Source of the DNA: Cellulomonas sp. KH9
GTDB lineage: Bacteria; Actinomycetota; Actinomycetes; Actinomycetales; Cellulomonadaceae
Direction: 5' to 3'
NCBI RefSeq assembly: GCF_900114185.1
Contig: NZ_FOSE01000001.1
Location: forward strand, 1,265,749 to 1,329,748
Length of the DNA stretch: 64,000 nucleotides
In this document: positions 8,666-18,033 of the stretch, piece by piece
How positions within the stretch are numbered: the stretch's first letter is position 1
Layout: each line of letters begins with the position of its first letter
Made by a program: the position numbers and the translations under genes
Notes under the pieces: generated by a model
What the model was told of the DNA's origin: nothing
Databases searched by the model: none
The model's input: the letters and a program-made list of their open reading frames with translations, nothing else

Positions 8666-9145
8666 ATGGGCATGGTCCGGTCCCACCTGTGGTTCGCCGA
8701 GCGGGGTCACGAGGCCGCGCAGTTCTACGTCTCCGTGGTGCCGAGGTCGCGGATCACCCGTGTCCAGCGCGCCCCGGCCGGCGTCCCCGACGTCGCCGAG
8801 GGGGAGCCGTTCGTCGTCGAGCTCGAGATGGACGGGCACGCCGTGACGATCCTCACGGCCGGTCCGCAGTTCACACCCGACGAGGCGTTCTCGTTCGTCC
8901 TGGGCGTGGACACCCAGGAGGAGGTCGACCACTACTGGGACGCGCTCGTGGCCGGCGGCGGGGTGCACAGCCAGTGCGGCTGGCTCAAGGACCGGTACGG
9001 GGTGTCCTGGCAGGTCGTGCCCACGGCGCTCGACGAGATCATGTCGCGGCCCGATGCCGCGGGCGTGGCGCGGGCCACCCAGGCGATGCTGGGGATGCAG
9101 AAGCTCGAGATCGCGCCGCTGGAGGCCGCCTACGCGCGGGGGTGA
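8666..9145 (+). CDS. VOC/PhnB-like (glyoxalase-fold) protein
   Basis: This 159-residue protein has the PhnB-type VOC fold: opening MVRSHLWFAERGHEAAQFY, then paired beta-alpha-beta modules and the ending region WQVVPTALDEI, typical of the 3-demethylubiquinone-methyltransferase-like family. Members bind metals or small ligands; no reaction can be assigned. GAGAGGAG precedes the ATG at 8666. It stands between two hairpin-bounded units and may be monocistronic. Confidence 0.85.
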   Translation: MGMVRSHLWFAERGHEAAQFYVSVVPRSRITRVQRAPAGVPDVAEGEPFVVELEMDGHAVTILTAGPQFTPDEAFSFVLGVDTQEEVDHYWDALVAGGGVHSQCGWLKDRYGVSWQVVPTALDEIMSRPDAAGVARATQAMLGMQKLEIAPLEAAYARG

Positions 9146-9202
9146 CGAGCGCGACGTCGCGCGAGCGACGGTGATGTCGGCGGGGTGGGGCAGGATGGCC
9201 GC

Positions 9203-10015
9203 GTGCTCCGCGTCGCCACCGTCAACGTCAACGGCATCCGGGCCGCCTTCCGCCGCGGCATGGGGGAGTGGCTCGACGTCCGCAAGCCCGACGTCCTGCT
9301 GCTGCAGGAGGTGCGCGGCTCGGACGAGATCCTCGCCGACCACCTGCCGCCCGGTGAGTGGCACCTGGCGCACGAGGCCGGGCACGCCAAGGGACGCGCC
9401 GGGGTGGCGATCGCCTCGCGCCTGCCCATGAGGGCGGTGCGCATCGGCCTCGGGACGGGGGTCACCGGCGACGCCGGGCGGTGGGTCGAGGCCGACCTCG
9501 AGGTGCCGGCCGAGGGGGAGCGCCCCGCGCGGACGCTCACGGTGGCGTCCGCCTACCTGCACTCCGCCACGGCCGGCGCGCCGTCGATGGACGAGAAGCA
9601 CGCGTTCCTCGCGCACGTCACCGCGCGGCTCGAGGCGCTGGTGGCCGCCGAGGGGCTCGCGGTGGTCGCGGGCGACCTCAACATCGCCCACCGCGAGGTC
9701 GACATCAAGAACTGGAAGGGCAACCTGAAGAAGGCCGGGTTCCTGCCCGAGGAGCGGGCGTACCTGGACCGGTGGTTCGACGGGCTCGGCTGGCGGGACC
9801 TGGGCCGCGACCTCGGTGGTCCCGGGCCGGGCCCCTACACGTGGTGGTCCTGGCGGGGTCAGGCGTTCGACAACGACGCGGGGTGGCGCATCGACTACCA
9901 GCTGGCGACGCCCGCGCTCGCCCGGGCCGCCCGCACCGCCGTGGTCGACCGGGCGGAGACGTACGCCGCCCGGTTCAGCGACCACGCCCCGGTGGTCGTG
10001 GAGTACGACCTCTGA
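9203..10015 (+). CDS. xthA: Exodeoxyribonuclease III / AP endonuclease
   Basis: This is a member of the exonuclease III family (270 residues from the GTG at 9203), acting on abasic sites and 3' blocked ends in base excision repair. Metal and catalytic motifs are in order: NVNGIRAA, LLQEVRG (Glu), GDLNIAHREVDIKN (Asp/Asn), RIDYQLAT and the terminal FSDHAPVVVEYDL (Asp-His pair). CAGGAT ends 6 nt before the GTG, so the transcript is probably leaderless; a GTG at 9185 would add six residues before the usual LRVATVN start. Confidence 0.93.
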   Translation: MLRVATVNVNGIRAAFRRGMGEWLDVRKPDVLLLQEVRGSDEILADHLPPGEWHLAHEAGHAKGRAGVAIASRLPMRAVRIGLGTGVTGDAGRWVEADLEVPAEGERPARTLTVASAYLHSATAGAPSMDEKHAFLAHVTARLEALVAAEGLAVVAGDLNIAHREVDIKNWKGNLKKAGFLPEERAYLDRWFDGLGWRDLGRDLGGPGPGPYTWWSWRGQAFDNDAGWRIDYQLATPALARAARTAVVDRAETYAARFSDHAPVVVEYDL

Positions 10016-10069
10016 CGACGGCGCCGTGACGGCGGTGTCGGGCGCGCGGACCGGGCCGTGCGCCTGGGG

Positions 10070-11314
10070 TCAGACGCCCCCGCGCAGGGCCGAGATCGGC
10101 TCGATCGAGGCCGCCTTCATCGACGGGTAGAGCCCGGCCAGCAGGCCGATCAGCCCACCGGACAGCGCCGCCACGGCGACCATCCGCAGGTCCAGGATCG
10201 GCGTCCACCGGGACGCGGCCGACACGGCGGTGACGACGGCGACGCCGAGGGCCGCGCCGACCAGGCCGCCGAGCATGCCCACGACCACGGACTCGACCAT
10301 GAACTGCGCGGCGATCTGGCGCCGGGTCGCGCCGAGCGCGCGGCGCAGGCCGATCTCGCCGACGCGCTCCAGCACCGACAGCAGCGTCACGTTCGCGATC
10401 CCGACCCCGCCGATCAGCAGCGCGACACCGCCCAGCGCCAGGAAGATCGCGCTGATGTCGGCCTGCACGCTGCGCTGCACGGCCGAGCCCCCGGTCGGCA
10501 CGCCCACCTTCACCTTCTCGGGTGCGTCAGGGCTGAGTGCGGTCGGCAGCTGCGAGCCGACGAGCGGTCCGGCCCCCACCTGCAGGTGCAGGTGGAGCTC
10601 CTGCGGCACGGTCAGGCCCAGGTCGGCACGCGCGGTCCCGTTCGGCAGGATCACCGCCGACAGCAGGTCGGTGCGCCGCACGACGTCGTCGACGACGCCG
10701 ATCACCTGGTACGCGCGCTCGCCGATGAAGATCGACGGCTGCCGGTCGACCCGCACGACGCCGAGCCGGTCGGCGGCGTCCGCCCCGAGCACCACGACAC
10801 GGTCGCCCCGCTGGTCGTGGCCGGCGTCGAAGTAGCGGCCCTGCACCACGCGCCCGTCGAGGGCGGCCAGCGCGCCGGCGCTCGTCGCCATCACGGGCGT
10901 GCTCGCCGTCCGGGACGCGGACGGGTCGTGGACCGGGACGGTCGTGACCTCCAGCCCCTCGGCCTCGATCTCGGACACCAGGCCCGCGGCCTCGACACCG
11001 TTGAGGCGCTCGGCCCGCTCGGGCGCGTCCCACGGCAGCGTGCCGAGCGCGAGCTCGTCGCCGCCGAGACTGCTGGTCGCGGCCTCCGCCGCCCCCTGCG
11101 TGGCGGCGACCGCGTCGAACTGCTTGTTGATCTGCCCTGCCGCGGTCTGCGCCAGCCCCACCGTCACCACGACGGAGGCGATGCCCAGCACGGTGCCGAG
11201 GATCGTCAGCATCAGCCGGCCCGGTCGCGCACCGATCCCGGCGGCGGCCTCCGCGAGCAGGTCGCCCGCACCGAACCGGTCGCCGCGCGGCACCCGCTGC
11301 GCCACGGCGGTCAC
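10070..11314 (-). CDS. MacB-like ABC permease, efflux module 1
   Basis: This 414-residue permease has the MacB/FtsX layout: an N-terminal helix (LMLTILGTVLGIASVVVTVG), an extracytoplasmic MacB core of about 220 residues and three C-terminal helices with the FtsX signature EIGLRRALGATRRQI. The GTG at 11314 overlaps the stop of the ATPase gene (GTGA), so translation is coupled. With the adaptor and ATPase it should form a tripartite or mechanotransmitting exporter for peptides, lipids or antibiotics; the substrate is unknown. Confidence 0.88.
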   Translation of the reverse strand: MTAVAQRVPRGDRFGAGDLLAEAAAGIGARPGRLMLTILGTVLGIASVVVTVGLAQTAAGQINKQFDAVAATQGAAEAATSSLGGDELALGTLPWDAPERAERLNGVEAAGLVSEIEAEGLEVTTVPVHDPSASRTASTPVMATSAGALAALDGRVVQGRYFDAGHDQRGDRVVVLGADAADRLGVVRVDRQPSIFIGERAYQVIGVVDDVVRRTDLLSAVILPNGTARADLGLTVPQELHLHLQVGAGPLVGSQLPTALSPDAPEKVKVGVPTGGSAVQRSVQADISAIFLALGGVALLIGGVGIANVTLLSVLERVGEIGLRRALGATRRQIAAQFMVESVVVGMLGGLVGAALGVAVVTAVSAASRWTPILDLRMVAVAALSGGLIGLLAGLYPSMKAASIEPISALRGGV

Positions 11315-12030
11315 GCGAGCTCCCGCAGGTGGCCGTCGGTGATCCGCACCCGGCGCTGGGCCCGCGCCGAGACGTCGTCCTCGTGCGTGATGACCAGGAG
11401 CGTGAGGCCGTCGGCGTGCAGCTCGTCGAAGAGCTCGAGCACGGCGGCCGAGCTCTCGGAGTCGAGGTTGCCGGTCGGCTCGTCCGCCAGCAGGACGCGC
11501 GGCTGCGACACGACGGCCCGGGCGACGGCCGTGCGCTGACGCTCGCCGCCGGACAGGACGGTGGGGCGGAAGTCCAGCCGGTGGGTCAGCCCGACCCGGT
11601 CCAGCGCCTCGGCCGCCCGGTCCCGCCGCTCGGTGCGGGGGACACCGCTGTAGATGGTCGCGAGCAGCACGTTCTCCAGCACGGTGCGGTGCGGCAGCAG
11701 GTGGAACGCCTGGAAGACGAACCCGATGTGCTGGGCCCGCACGGCGGCCCGCTCCCGCTCCCCGGCCTGCGCCGTGGGGATCCCGTCGACCAGGTACTCG
11801 CCGCTCGACGGCCGGTCCAGCAGCCCGAGCAGGTTGAGCAGCGTCGACTTGCCGGAACCCGACGGGCCGACCACCGAGAGGTACTCCCCGGCGCGGACCT
11901 GCAGGTCGGCCGGGTGCAGCGCGTTCACCGGCGGGTCGCCGGGGAACTGCCGGGCGGCGCCCCGCAGCTCCACGACCGGGGGCACCACGTCGGTCGCGTC
12001 GTCGGCGCCGAGGAGGTCGAGCACGGTCAC
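11311..12030 (-). CDS. MacB/LolD-type ABC ATP-binding protein, efflux module 1
   Basis: The 239-residue product has Walker A GPSGSGKST (about residues 54-62), the LSGGERQRTAVARA signature, Walker B VLLADEPTGNLD and H-loop ITHED, all typical of the MacB/LolD/FtsE class (STLLNLLGLLDRP after Walker A). The GTG at 12030 overlaps the stop of the adaptor gene by four bases, and its own stop overlaps the permease start. It powers module 1. Confidence 0.92.
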   Translation of the reverse strand: MTVLDLLGADDATDVVPPVVELRGAARQFPGDPPVNALHPADLQVRAGEYLSVVGPSGSGKSTLLNLLGLLDRPSSGEYLVDGIPTAQAGERERAAVRAQHIGFVFQAFHLLPHRTVLENVLLATIYSGVPRTERRDRAAEALDRVGLTHRLDFRPTVLSGGERQRTAVARAVVSQPRVLLADEPTGNLDSESSAAVLELFDELHADGLTLLVITHEDDVSARAQRRVRITDGHLRELA

Positions 12031-13643
12031 GCGTCCTCCTCGGCGTCCGGCTCCGACCCGCCGGCCGGTGTGCCGTCGTCGGACGGTCCCTGCTGCGGGG
12101 AGATGCCGACGGCGACCAGGTCACCGGCCTCGATCGGCTCCTGCGACGTCGTGATCTCGACGTAGCCCGACGCGGCCAGGCCGGTCGTGACCTCGACGAG
12201 CCGGCTCCCGCCGTCCTCCACGAGCTCCAGCCGGCTCTCGCCACCGGGGCCCGCGGTGAGCGCCGCCAGCGGTACGGCCAGCACCTCGCCCTCGGTCGAG
12301 CTGACGGGGATCCGCACCCGCACGTTGGTGCCCTGGACGGCAGCGAGCTGCTCGGGCGTCAGCTCCCCGACGCGCAGGACGACCCGGCGGCGCTCGCCGG
12401 TCGGCGCGGTGCCCCCGCCCGTCGACTCCTCCTCGGCCGCGCCGGCCTCCGGGGCGGTGACCTCCGCGACGGTGACGGGCACGTCGGTGCCGTCGACGGT
12501 GACCGTGCCCACCGTGCCCGGCACCAGCAGCTCGGCGTCCGCGCGCGAGGCCGACGCGGTGATCTGGACCGTCGCCCCCGACAGGCTCATGAACTCGCCC
12601 TGGACGATCCCGCCCCGCTCCACCTCGACGGCGTCGACGCGACGCGGCAGCGACGGCAGGTACACGACCTCGGTCGCGGGCAGCGGGGTCATGGCGTCGG
12701 CCTGGGCCTTCGTCAGGGCCTGGCGCGCGGCGGTCAGCGTGTCCCGCGCGGCGCGCACCGCCTCGCGCTCCGCCGTGGTGTCCGGCCCCACGTCCGCGGC
12801 GGCGCGCGCGGCTCGCGCGGTCGCCAGGGCCGCGTCGGCCTCCACCCGCGCTGGCGGGGAGCAGTCGACGACGCTCTCGGCGCCCTCCGTCGGTGGGGCC
12901 GCGCACTGCTGGGTGAGGTACGCCAGACGCGCCTCCGCGACCTGCACCTCCCCGTCGAGCGCCGCCACCGGCGTGCCCGCCGCTGCCCGCCCGGCGGCCG
13001 ACAGCCCCGCCTCCGCGGCGCGGACCGACGCCTGCGCACCGGTGACGGCCTCCTGCGCGGCCTCCACCGACTGCTGGACCTCCGCGCTGCCGGTGGGCGC
13101 CTCGTAGCCCACCTTCTGGTACAGCGCGCGCACGCCGGCCGCCGTCGCGGCGTCGTACGTCGCGTTGCCGGGGTCGCCGCCGTCGAGACCGACGGCGCGC
13201 AGCGCGTGCTTGAGCTGCTGGACGTCCGGCCCCGAGACGCCCGAGCGCAGTGTCCGGTACGTCGGCAGGTCCCCGGGCAGGACGATCACGGGCCGCCCGA
13301 CGACCTCGAGCGCGACCGAGGCCGCCTCGACGGTGGCGCCGACCTCCTTGACCTGCCCGGTCACGACCGCCGGTCCGCCGAGGTCGCCGGTCTCCATGGC
13401 GAGGTCGACCGGGTCGTCGTACCCGACGTCACCCCGCAGCAGCACCTCGTTGGCGATGACCCGGCTCTCGACCGGCACCGTGATGGGGCCGGCGGTGGGG
13501 GCCGCGGCGTTCGCCGCGGCCTGGCCCGGTGACACGATCAGCCGGGACAGCAGCAGCCCGAGGGCGAGGCAGACGACGGCGACGACCGCCATGACGACGA
13601 TGGTGCGCCGCCCGCCGGAGACGTGCGTGGAGACCCTGCTCAT
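12027..13643 (-). CDS. Membrane fusion protein with peptidoglycan-binding domain, efflux module 1
   Basis: The 538-residue product has an N-terminal signal-anchor helix (about residues 14-36), then lipoyl/barrel-like segments and a PG_binding_1 domain (about 120-185, TLRSGVSGPDVQQLKHALRAVG). A long alpha-helical hairpin rich in Ala/Glu/Arg (about 190-320) has two Cys at its tip region, and beta-barrel domains follow near the C-terminus. This is the actinobacterial variant of HlyD/MacA adaptors that sits outside the membrane and may touch cell wall. I chose the ATG at 13643 (MSRVST), preceded by a G-rich stretch. It follows the lipoprotein gene by 28 nt. Confidence 0.85.
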   Translation of the reverse strand: MSRVSTHVSGGRRTIVVMAVVAVVCLALGLLLSRLIVSPGQAAANAAAPTAGPITVPVESRVIANEVLLRGDVGYDDPVDLAMETGDLGGPAVVTGQVKEVGATVEAASVALEVVGRPVIVLPGDLPTYRTLRSGVSGPDVQQLKHALRAVGLDGGDPGNATYDAATAAGVRALYQKVGYEAPTGSAEVQQSVEAAQEAVTGAQASVRAAEAGLSAAGRAAAGTPVAALDGEVQVAEARLAYLTQQCAAPPTEGAESVVDCSPPARVEADAALATARAARAAADVGPDTTAEREAVRAARDTLTAARQALTKAQADAMTPLPATEVVYLPSLPRRVDAVEVERGGIVQGEFMSLSGATVQITASASRADAELLVPGTVGTVTVDGTDVPVTVAEVTAPEAGAAEEESTGGGTAPTGERRRVVLRVGELTPEQLAAVQGTNVRVRIPVSSTEGEVLAVPLAALTAGPGGESRLELVEDGGSRLVEVTTGLAASGYVEITTSQEPIEAGDLVAVGISPQQGPSDDGTPAGGSEPDAEEDA

Positions 13644-13671
13644 GACGTGACCCCCCGTGGCGGTGCGGCCG

Positions 13672-14658
13672 TCACTCGCTCGGGGTGCTGCCACCCGTGG
13701 CGGCCTCGAGCTCCGCGCCGTACTTGTCCCAGAGCCGCTCCTCGAGCTCCAGGTTCGCGACGTCGTAGGCCTTGTCGTAGCCCGTGGAGACGCGGCACTC
13801 GTAGTCCGCGGGCGCCAGGGTCAGCTCCTGCTCGCGCAGCTCGGCCTCGGCGGCGGGGTCGATCTCGTACGCCGCGGGGTCGATCTCGTCGGGGTCGGCG
13901 TCGGGGTCGTACGCCGGCAGGGCCTGGTACAGGGCGTCCCACTGGTCGTAGACGCTCTGCCGCGCCTCGTCGGGGCCGGCGAAGTCGAACCCGGCCTCGG
14001 CCATGCACGCGGACCACTTCTTCTCCGCCTCGGCGAGCTCCGGGTTCGCGTCCGCGAGACCCTCGTACTCGCGCTGCATCTCGTCCCAGAAGGACTCCAG
14101 CGCCGGGTTCGACCAGACGTCCTGGTCGTACACCTCGTGCTGGGCCTTGCCGTTGCAGCCCTGCTCCTCCCAGCCCGGCATGTTGGTGCCGTCCGGGTCC
14201 GCCGCGTAGTCGTAGTCCGCCATCGCCCCCATCAGCGCCTCGTAGTAGGCCGCCTGCTCGGTCTCGGACATCGCGGCCACGTAGTCGTCGTTGGGGTTGA
14301 CCCACTCCTCGCCGCTGCCGTACAGCTCGTCGCTGAAGGTGACCCCGTACCCGTACTGCTCGGCGAACTCCTTCGTGTCCATCTCGGGAGCGTCCTCCGC
14401 CTCGCCCCCGGCCATCGGCTCGGCCGGCGTGTACTCGAAGCCTTGCTCGGCCATGCACGCCGCGACGATCTCCTCGGACTCCCGTTGCTGCCGCTCGAAG
14501 TCCTCGCCCTCGTACGAGCCGCCGATCTTCTCGAACCACGCGCCCAACGGTCCGGTCTCGGCGTCCGACGGGGCGTCGGACCCGCCCCCGCTGCAGCCGG
14601 CGAGGACGAGTGCCGCGACGGCGAGGCTGAGGACGGGGAGGCCGGGTGTGCGACGCAT
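13672..14658 (-). CDS. Secreted lipoprotein with internal CMAE-GF repeats, function unknown
   Basis: The 328-residue product has an N-terminal signal peptide ending in lipobox LAGC (lipid-attached Cys22) and a Gly/Ser spacer. The mature part is very acidic and rich in Tyr, Trp and Ala. Two related segments, ACMAEQGFEYTP and ACMAEAGFDFAG, about 150 residues apart, suggest duplication of a small Cys-containing module. GAGAAAGG precedes the ATG at 14658. It leads the module 1 export operon, so it could be a surface partner or accessory of that transporter; this is inferred from position only. Confidence 0.75.
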   Translation of the reverse strand: MRRTPGLPVLSLAVAALVLAGCSGGGSDAPSDAETGPLGAWFEKIGGSYEGEDFERQQRESEEIVAACMAEQGFEYTPAEPMAGGEAEDAPEMDTKEFAEQYGYGVTFSDELYGSGEEWVNPNDDYVAAMSETEQAAYYEALMGAMADYDYAADPDGTNMPGWEEQGCNGKAQHEVYDQDVWSNPALESFWDEMQREYEGLADANPELAEAEKKWSACMAEAGFDFAGPDEARQSVYDQWDALYQALPAYDPDADPDEIDPAAYEIDPAAEAELREQELTLAPADYECRVSTGYDKAYDVANLELEERLWDKYGAELEAATGGSTPSE

Positions 14659-14863
14659 CGGCGTGCCTTTCTCGAGGATCGGTGACGAGAGTCAGGGCAC
14701 TGTCGACGAGCGCCGCCGCCGACGATAGCCAGGCCCCGTGGCCGCCGGGTCGGGCGCGAGGATGACGCGAGGGCGACGCGGGGAGGACAACCCTCGAAAG
14801 GTTGGGCTACCCCGGTCTGATCCTGTGCGGGTCCTGTGATGCACCCCGGCCCGGCGGCCCGCG

Positions 14864-16072
14864 TCAGTACCGGATCGCGTCGATCACCTTGACGCGGACG
14901 GCCACCGTGGCGGGCAGGAGGCCCGCCAGCGCGCCGACGGCCGTCGCGCAGACCATCCCGACGGCCGCCGCCGACACCGGGAACGGGGGCATGTCCTGGA
15001 TCCCGCCGCCGAAGAGGAAGTCGACCGGGATGTTCTTGACCACCGCGACCGCGAGCACGACGCCGACCACACCGGCCACGACGGTCGCGACGACCGACTC
15101 CATGAGGACACCGAAGAAGATCCGGCCCGAGGTCGCGCCGAACGACCGGCGGATCCCGATCTCGCGGATGCGGTGGCGCACGGTGACGAGGGCGATGTTG
15201 ACCAGGCCCAGCCCGCCGAGGAACAGGGCGAAGGCGCCCACCCCGAGCGCCACCCACCGCGCCGCGCCGTCGAGGCCGGACGACCCCATGCTCCGGTTGT
15301 CGTTGATCTGGACCTCCCAGCCCGGCAGCGCCGCCACGACGTCGCGCTGCAGGCGCGGCGCCAGGTCGTCGGCCGCCTCGGGCGGCACCCACACCTTGAG
15401 CGACGGGACGGTCGGGCCCCACTCGGGATCGGCCGGCGTGTACCAGCGGGCGAGCTGGTCGTACAGGACGAACACCGACGGCCCCTCGCCCTGCCACATC
15501 CTCGGCGTGACCCCCACGATCGTGGCCCGCACCGGCGACGCGTCGCCGAGCAGGACCGTGGGGCGGCTCGCCAGCCCGGAGACCCCGAGGGACTCCAGGA
15601 ACACCTCGTTGACGACGACGACGGGCGCGAACGTCTGGAGATCGGCGTCCGTGAACCAGCGGCCCTCGGTCACCCCGATGCGCTGCATGACGCCCAGGTC
15701 GGGGTCCACGGCGCGCGTCTCGGTGGGCCGCGTCCCGCCGGGGAAGCGGAACGGCACCTGCGTGTACATGTCCCGGCTGGCGTAGGTGATGCCGTAGCGC
15801 TCGAGCGCCGTCGCGTAGGTCGCGTCCAGCGCCGCCGTGTCCGCCTGCACGTCGGGGCTCGTGGCCCAGGCGTCGACGCTCAGCGTCACCTGGCGACCGT
15901 TGAACCGCTCGTCCTGCTCCGTGAACCCCTGCGCGAGCATCTCCACGGCCGCTGTGACGGCCGTGATGGCGGTGACGGCCGCGGCCACGCCGATCAGCGC
16001 GAGCAGGACGCGCATCTTGTGCAGCCGCAGCTCGTCCCAGGCCTCGACGACGGCGCCGACCAGCCCCGTCAC
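14864..16072 (-). CDS. MacB-like ABC permease, efflux module 2
   Basis: The 402-residue product has an N-terminal helix (VLLALIGVAAAVTAITAV), a MacB periplasmic core and three C-terminal helices with the FtsX signature EIGIRRSFGATSGRI. The GTG at 16072 overlaps the ATPase stop (GTGA). It is paralogous to the module 1 permease at 10070-11314 but clearly diverged. Downstream, the 205 bp to the lipoprotein start hold only regulatory sequence. Confidence 0.88.
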   Translation of the reverse strand: MTGLVGAVVEAWDELRLHKMRVLLALIGVAAAVTAITAVTAAVEMLAQGFTEQDERFNGRQVTLSVDAWATSPDVQADTAALDATYATALERYGITYASRDMYTQVPFRFPGGTRPTETRAVDPDLGVMQRIGVTEGRWFTDADLQTFAPVVVVNEVFLESLGVSGLASRPTVLLGDASPVRATIVGVTPRMWQGEGPSVFVLYDQLARWYTPADPEWGPTVPSLKVWVPPEAADDLAPRLQRDVVAALPGWEVQINDNRSMGSSGLDGAARWVALGVGAFALFLGGLGLVNIALVTVRHRIREIGIRRSFGATSGRIFFGVLMESVVATVVAGVVGVVLAVAVVKNIPVDFLFGGGIQDMPPFPVSAAAVGMVCATAVGALAGLLPATVAVRVKVIDAIRY

Positions 16073-16875
16073 GGCTGCACCTGCGCGGGGACGGACGGGC
16101 CGAGCTCGGGAACGCCGCGCACGGCGCCGGGCAGGCTCCGCGCACCGTGCACCGTGGGGACGTCACCGACCCACTCGTGGCCCGCTCCGCCCAGGTCGAC
16201 GGGCACGAGCACCCCCTCGGTCAGCCGGTAGTGGCGCTGTGCCCGTGCGGCGACCGCGAGGTCGTGGGTGATGGTGACCAGCGCCGCGCCCGTCATCGAC
16301 GCGATCTCGTCGAGCAGGCCCATGACCTCCTGGCCGGTCTCGACGTCCAGCGCACCGGTGGGCTCGTCCGCGAGGATCACCCGGGGTCCGCGGACCAGCG
16401 CCCGTGCGATGGCGACGCGCTGCTGCTCGCCGCCCGACAGCTTCTCCGGCATGGTGTCGAGCCGGTCGCCCAGCCCGACGCGGTCCAGCATCTGCGCCGC
16501 GAGCGTCTTGCGTCGCCAGAACTGCCCGCCCCGGGCGTACATCAGCGGGGCGGCGACGTTCTCCAGCGCCGTCCGACCGGCCAGCAGGTTGAACTGCTGG
16601 AACACGAACCCGAAGTCCTCACCCCGCCGGCGCGTGCGCTCGCGGGCGGACAGCCGGCCGATGGGCGTGCCCTCGAGCAGGTACTCACCGTCCGTCGGGG
16701 CGTCGAGCAGGCCGAGGATGTTCAGCAGGGTCGACTTGCCCGTGCCGGACCGACCCACCACGGCGACGTGCTCACCGGTGTCCACGCTCAGGGTCACGCC
16801 GCGCAGGATCTCCAGCAGCCGGTCGTCGGGCAGCCGGACGGACCGGGTGACCCCGCTCAGCTCCAGGAGGCTCAT
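16069..16875 (-). CDS. MacB/LolD-type ABC ATP-binding protein, efflux module 2
   Basis: The 268-residue product has Walker A GRSGTGKST, the LSGGEQQRVAIARA signature, Walker B VILADEPTGALD and H-loop ITHDL. A C-terminal extension of about 40 residues after the ATPase core (VPVDLGGAGHEWVGDV onward) is not part of the domain. The ATG at 16875 overlaps the stop of the adaptor gene (ATGA), and its stop overlaps the permease GTG. It energises module 2. Confidence 0.92.
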   Translation of the reverse strand: MSLLELSGVTRSVRLPDDRLLEILRGVTLSVDTGEHVAVVGRSGTGKSTLLNILGLLDAPTDGEYLLEGTPIGRLSARERTRRRGEDFGFVFQQFNLLAGRTALENVAAPLMYARGGQFWRRKTLAAQMLDRVGLGDRLDTMPEKLSGGEQQRVAIARALVRGPRVILADEPTGALDVETGQEVMGLLDEIASMTGAALVTITHDLAVAARAQRHYRLTEGVLVPVDLGGAGHEWVGDVPTVHGARSLPGAVRGVPELGPSVPAQVQP

Positions 16876-17894
16876 GCGCAGACCGCCGGGTCGTACTGCG
16901 ACGGGTCGTCGCAGTCGATCTCGCCCTCGTCGGCCGGCACGGGCACGAACTGCATGACCAGGTCGCCGACCGCCAGGCCCTCGGTGATCTGCACGACCTG
17001 ACCGTCCGTCAGGCCGAGCCCGACCTCGCGCTGCTCCGGCTCGGCGCCCTCGGACGCGACCACCCAGACGTTGCCGCGCTGCACGGTGCCCTGCACGGCG
17101 CTGACGGGGACGACGACGGCGTCCGCGGCCGTGCCGTTGACGATCTCGAGGTCCGCGCCCAGACCCGGGAACGCGGTGACGTCACCCGGCAGGGAGCACG
17201 CGACGGTCCCGGACGGGGTGGTCGTGCCCTCGGTCTCGGCGTCGTCCGGCGTCGCGGGCTGCGCCGCGGCCCCGATCCGCAGCCCGGTGCAGGTGAACGG
17301 GGCCGGGCCGCCCTTGAGCGTCACCTGCGCCTCGCCCGGTGCACCCACCAGCCGGTACTGCTGGTCGGGCGTGAGGACGCCCGAGACCGACAGCGTGCCG
17401 GGGGAGACCTGGCCGACGGTGTCGCCGACCGACAGGACCTGGTCCTTGAGGGTCGGCATCGTGAGCGTCCCGGTGACCGGCGCCTTGACCTGCTCGACGA
17501 CCACCTTGGGCTTGCGCTCGGTGACGGTGGTCTCGCCCGTCGTGGGGTCGGTCCTGGTGAGCGGCTCCTGCGGCGTCTCCTGGCGGATCTCGAGGACGGG
17601 GGTGCCGGCCTCGACCTGCGCACCGTCGGCCACCAGCAGCTTGGAGACCACGCCGGCCAGCGTGGCCCGCACCGGCACGGCGGGGTCCGCGACGACCGAG
17701 CCGCGCACGGTCACCGCGTTGGTGATCGTCGCGGACGTGGCCTCGACCGTGGGCTCGACCACCTGCCCGGTCGGCTCGGCGCCCGAGGCCTCGGTGCTCA
17801 TGTCGGCGCCCGCGAAGGCGATGCGGACCAGCGCGAGGGCGATGACGGCCCAGATGACGATGCGCAGGGCGGGAAAGACGTAGCGACGTACCAC
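16872..17894 (-). CDS. HlyD/MacA-like membrane fusion protein, efflux module 2
   Basis: The 340-residue product has an N-terminal anchor helix (FPALRIVIWAVIALALVRIAF), then a barrel-sandwich (lipoyl-like) domain split by a short insertion rather than a long coiled hairpin, and a C-terminal barrel (AVQGTVQRGNVWVV). Unlike the module 1 adaptor it has no PG_binding_1 domain. GAGGAG lies about 10 nt before the GTG at 17894. It is the first gene of the adaptor-ATPase-permease operon with 4-nt overlaps throughout. Confidence 0.82.
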   Translation of the reverse strand: MVRRYVFPALRIVIWAVIALALVRIAFAGADMSTEASGAEPTGQVVEPTVEATSATITNAVTVRGSVVADPAVPVRATLAGVVSKLLVADGAQVEAGTPVLEIRQETPQEPLTRTDPTTGETTVTERKPKVVVEQVKAPVTGTLTMPTLKDQVLSVGDTVGQVSPGTLSVSGVLTPDQQYRLVGAPGEAQVTLKGGPAPFTCTGLRIGAAAQPATPDDAETEGTTTPSGTVACSLPGDVTAFPGLGADLEIVNGTAADAVVVPVSAVQGTVQRGNVWVVASEGAEPEQREVGLGLTDGQVVQITEGLAVGDLVMQFVPVPADEGEIDCDDPSQYDPAVCA

Positions 17895-18033
17895 TGCGAT
17901 GAGCTCCTCGCGTCGGTGCCGGCGACGGCACCACGGCTGCGGGACGTCTCGACCCTGGGGAGGCTAGCGAGCGGCCGGTGGAGGTCGCGTCAACCTGCGG
18001 GAGGACCTGGCAGGACGGTCCGACAGCCCGGTC

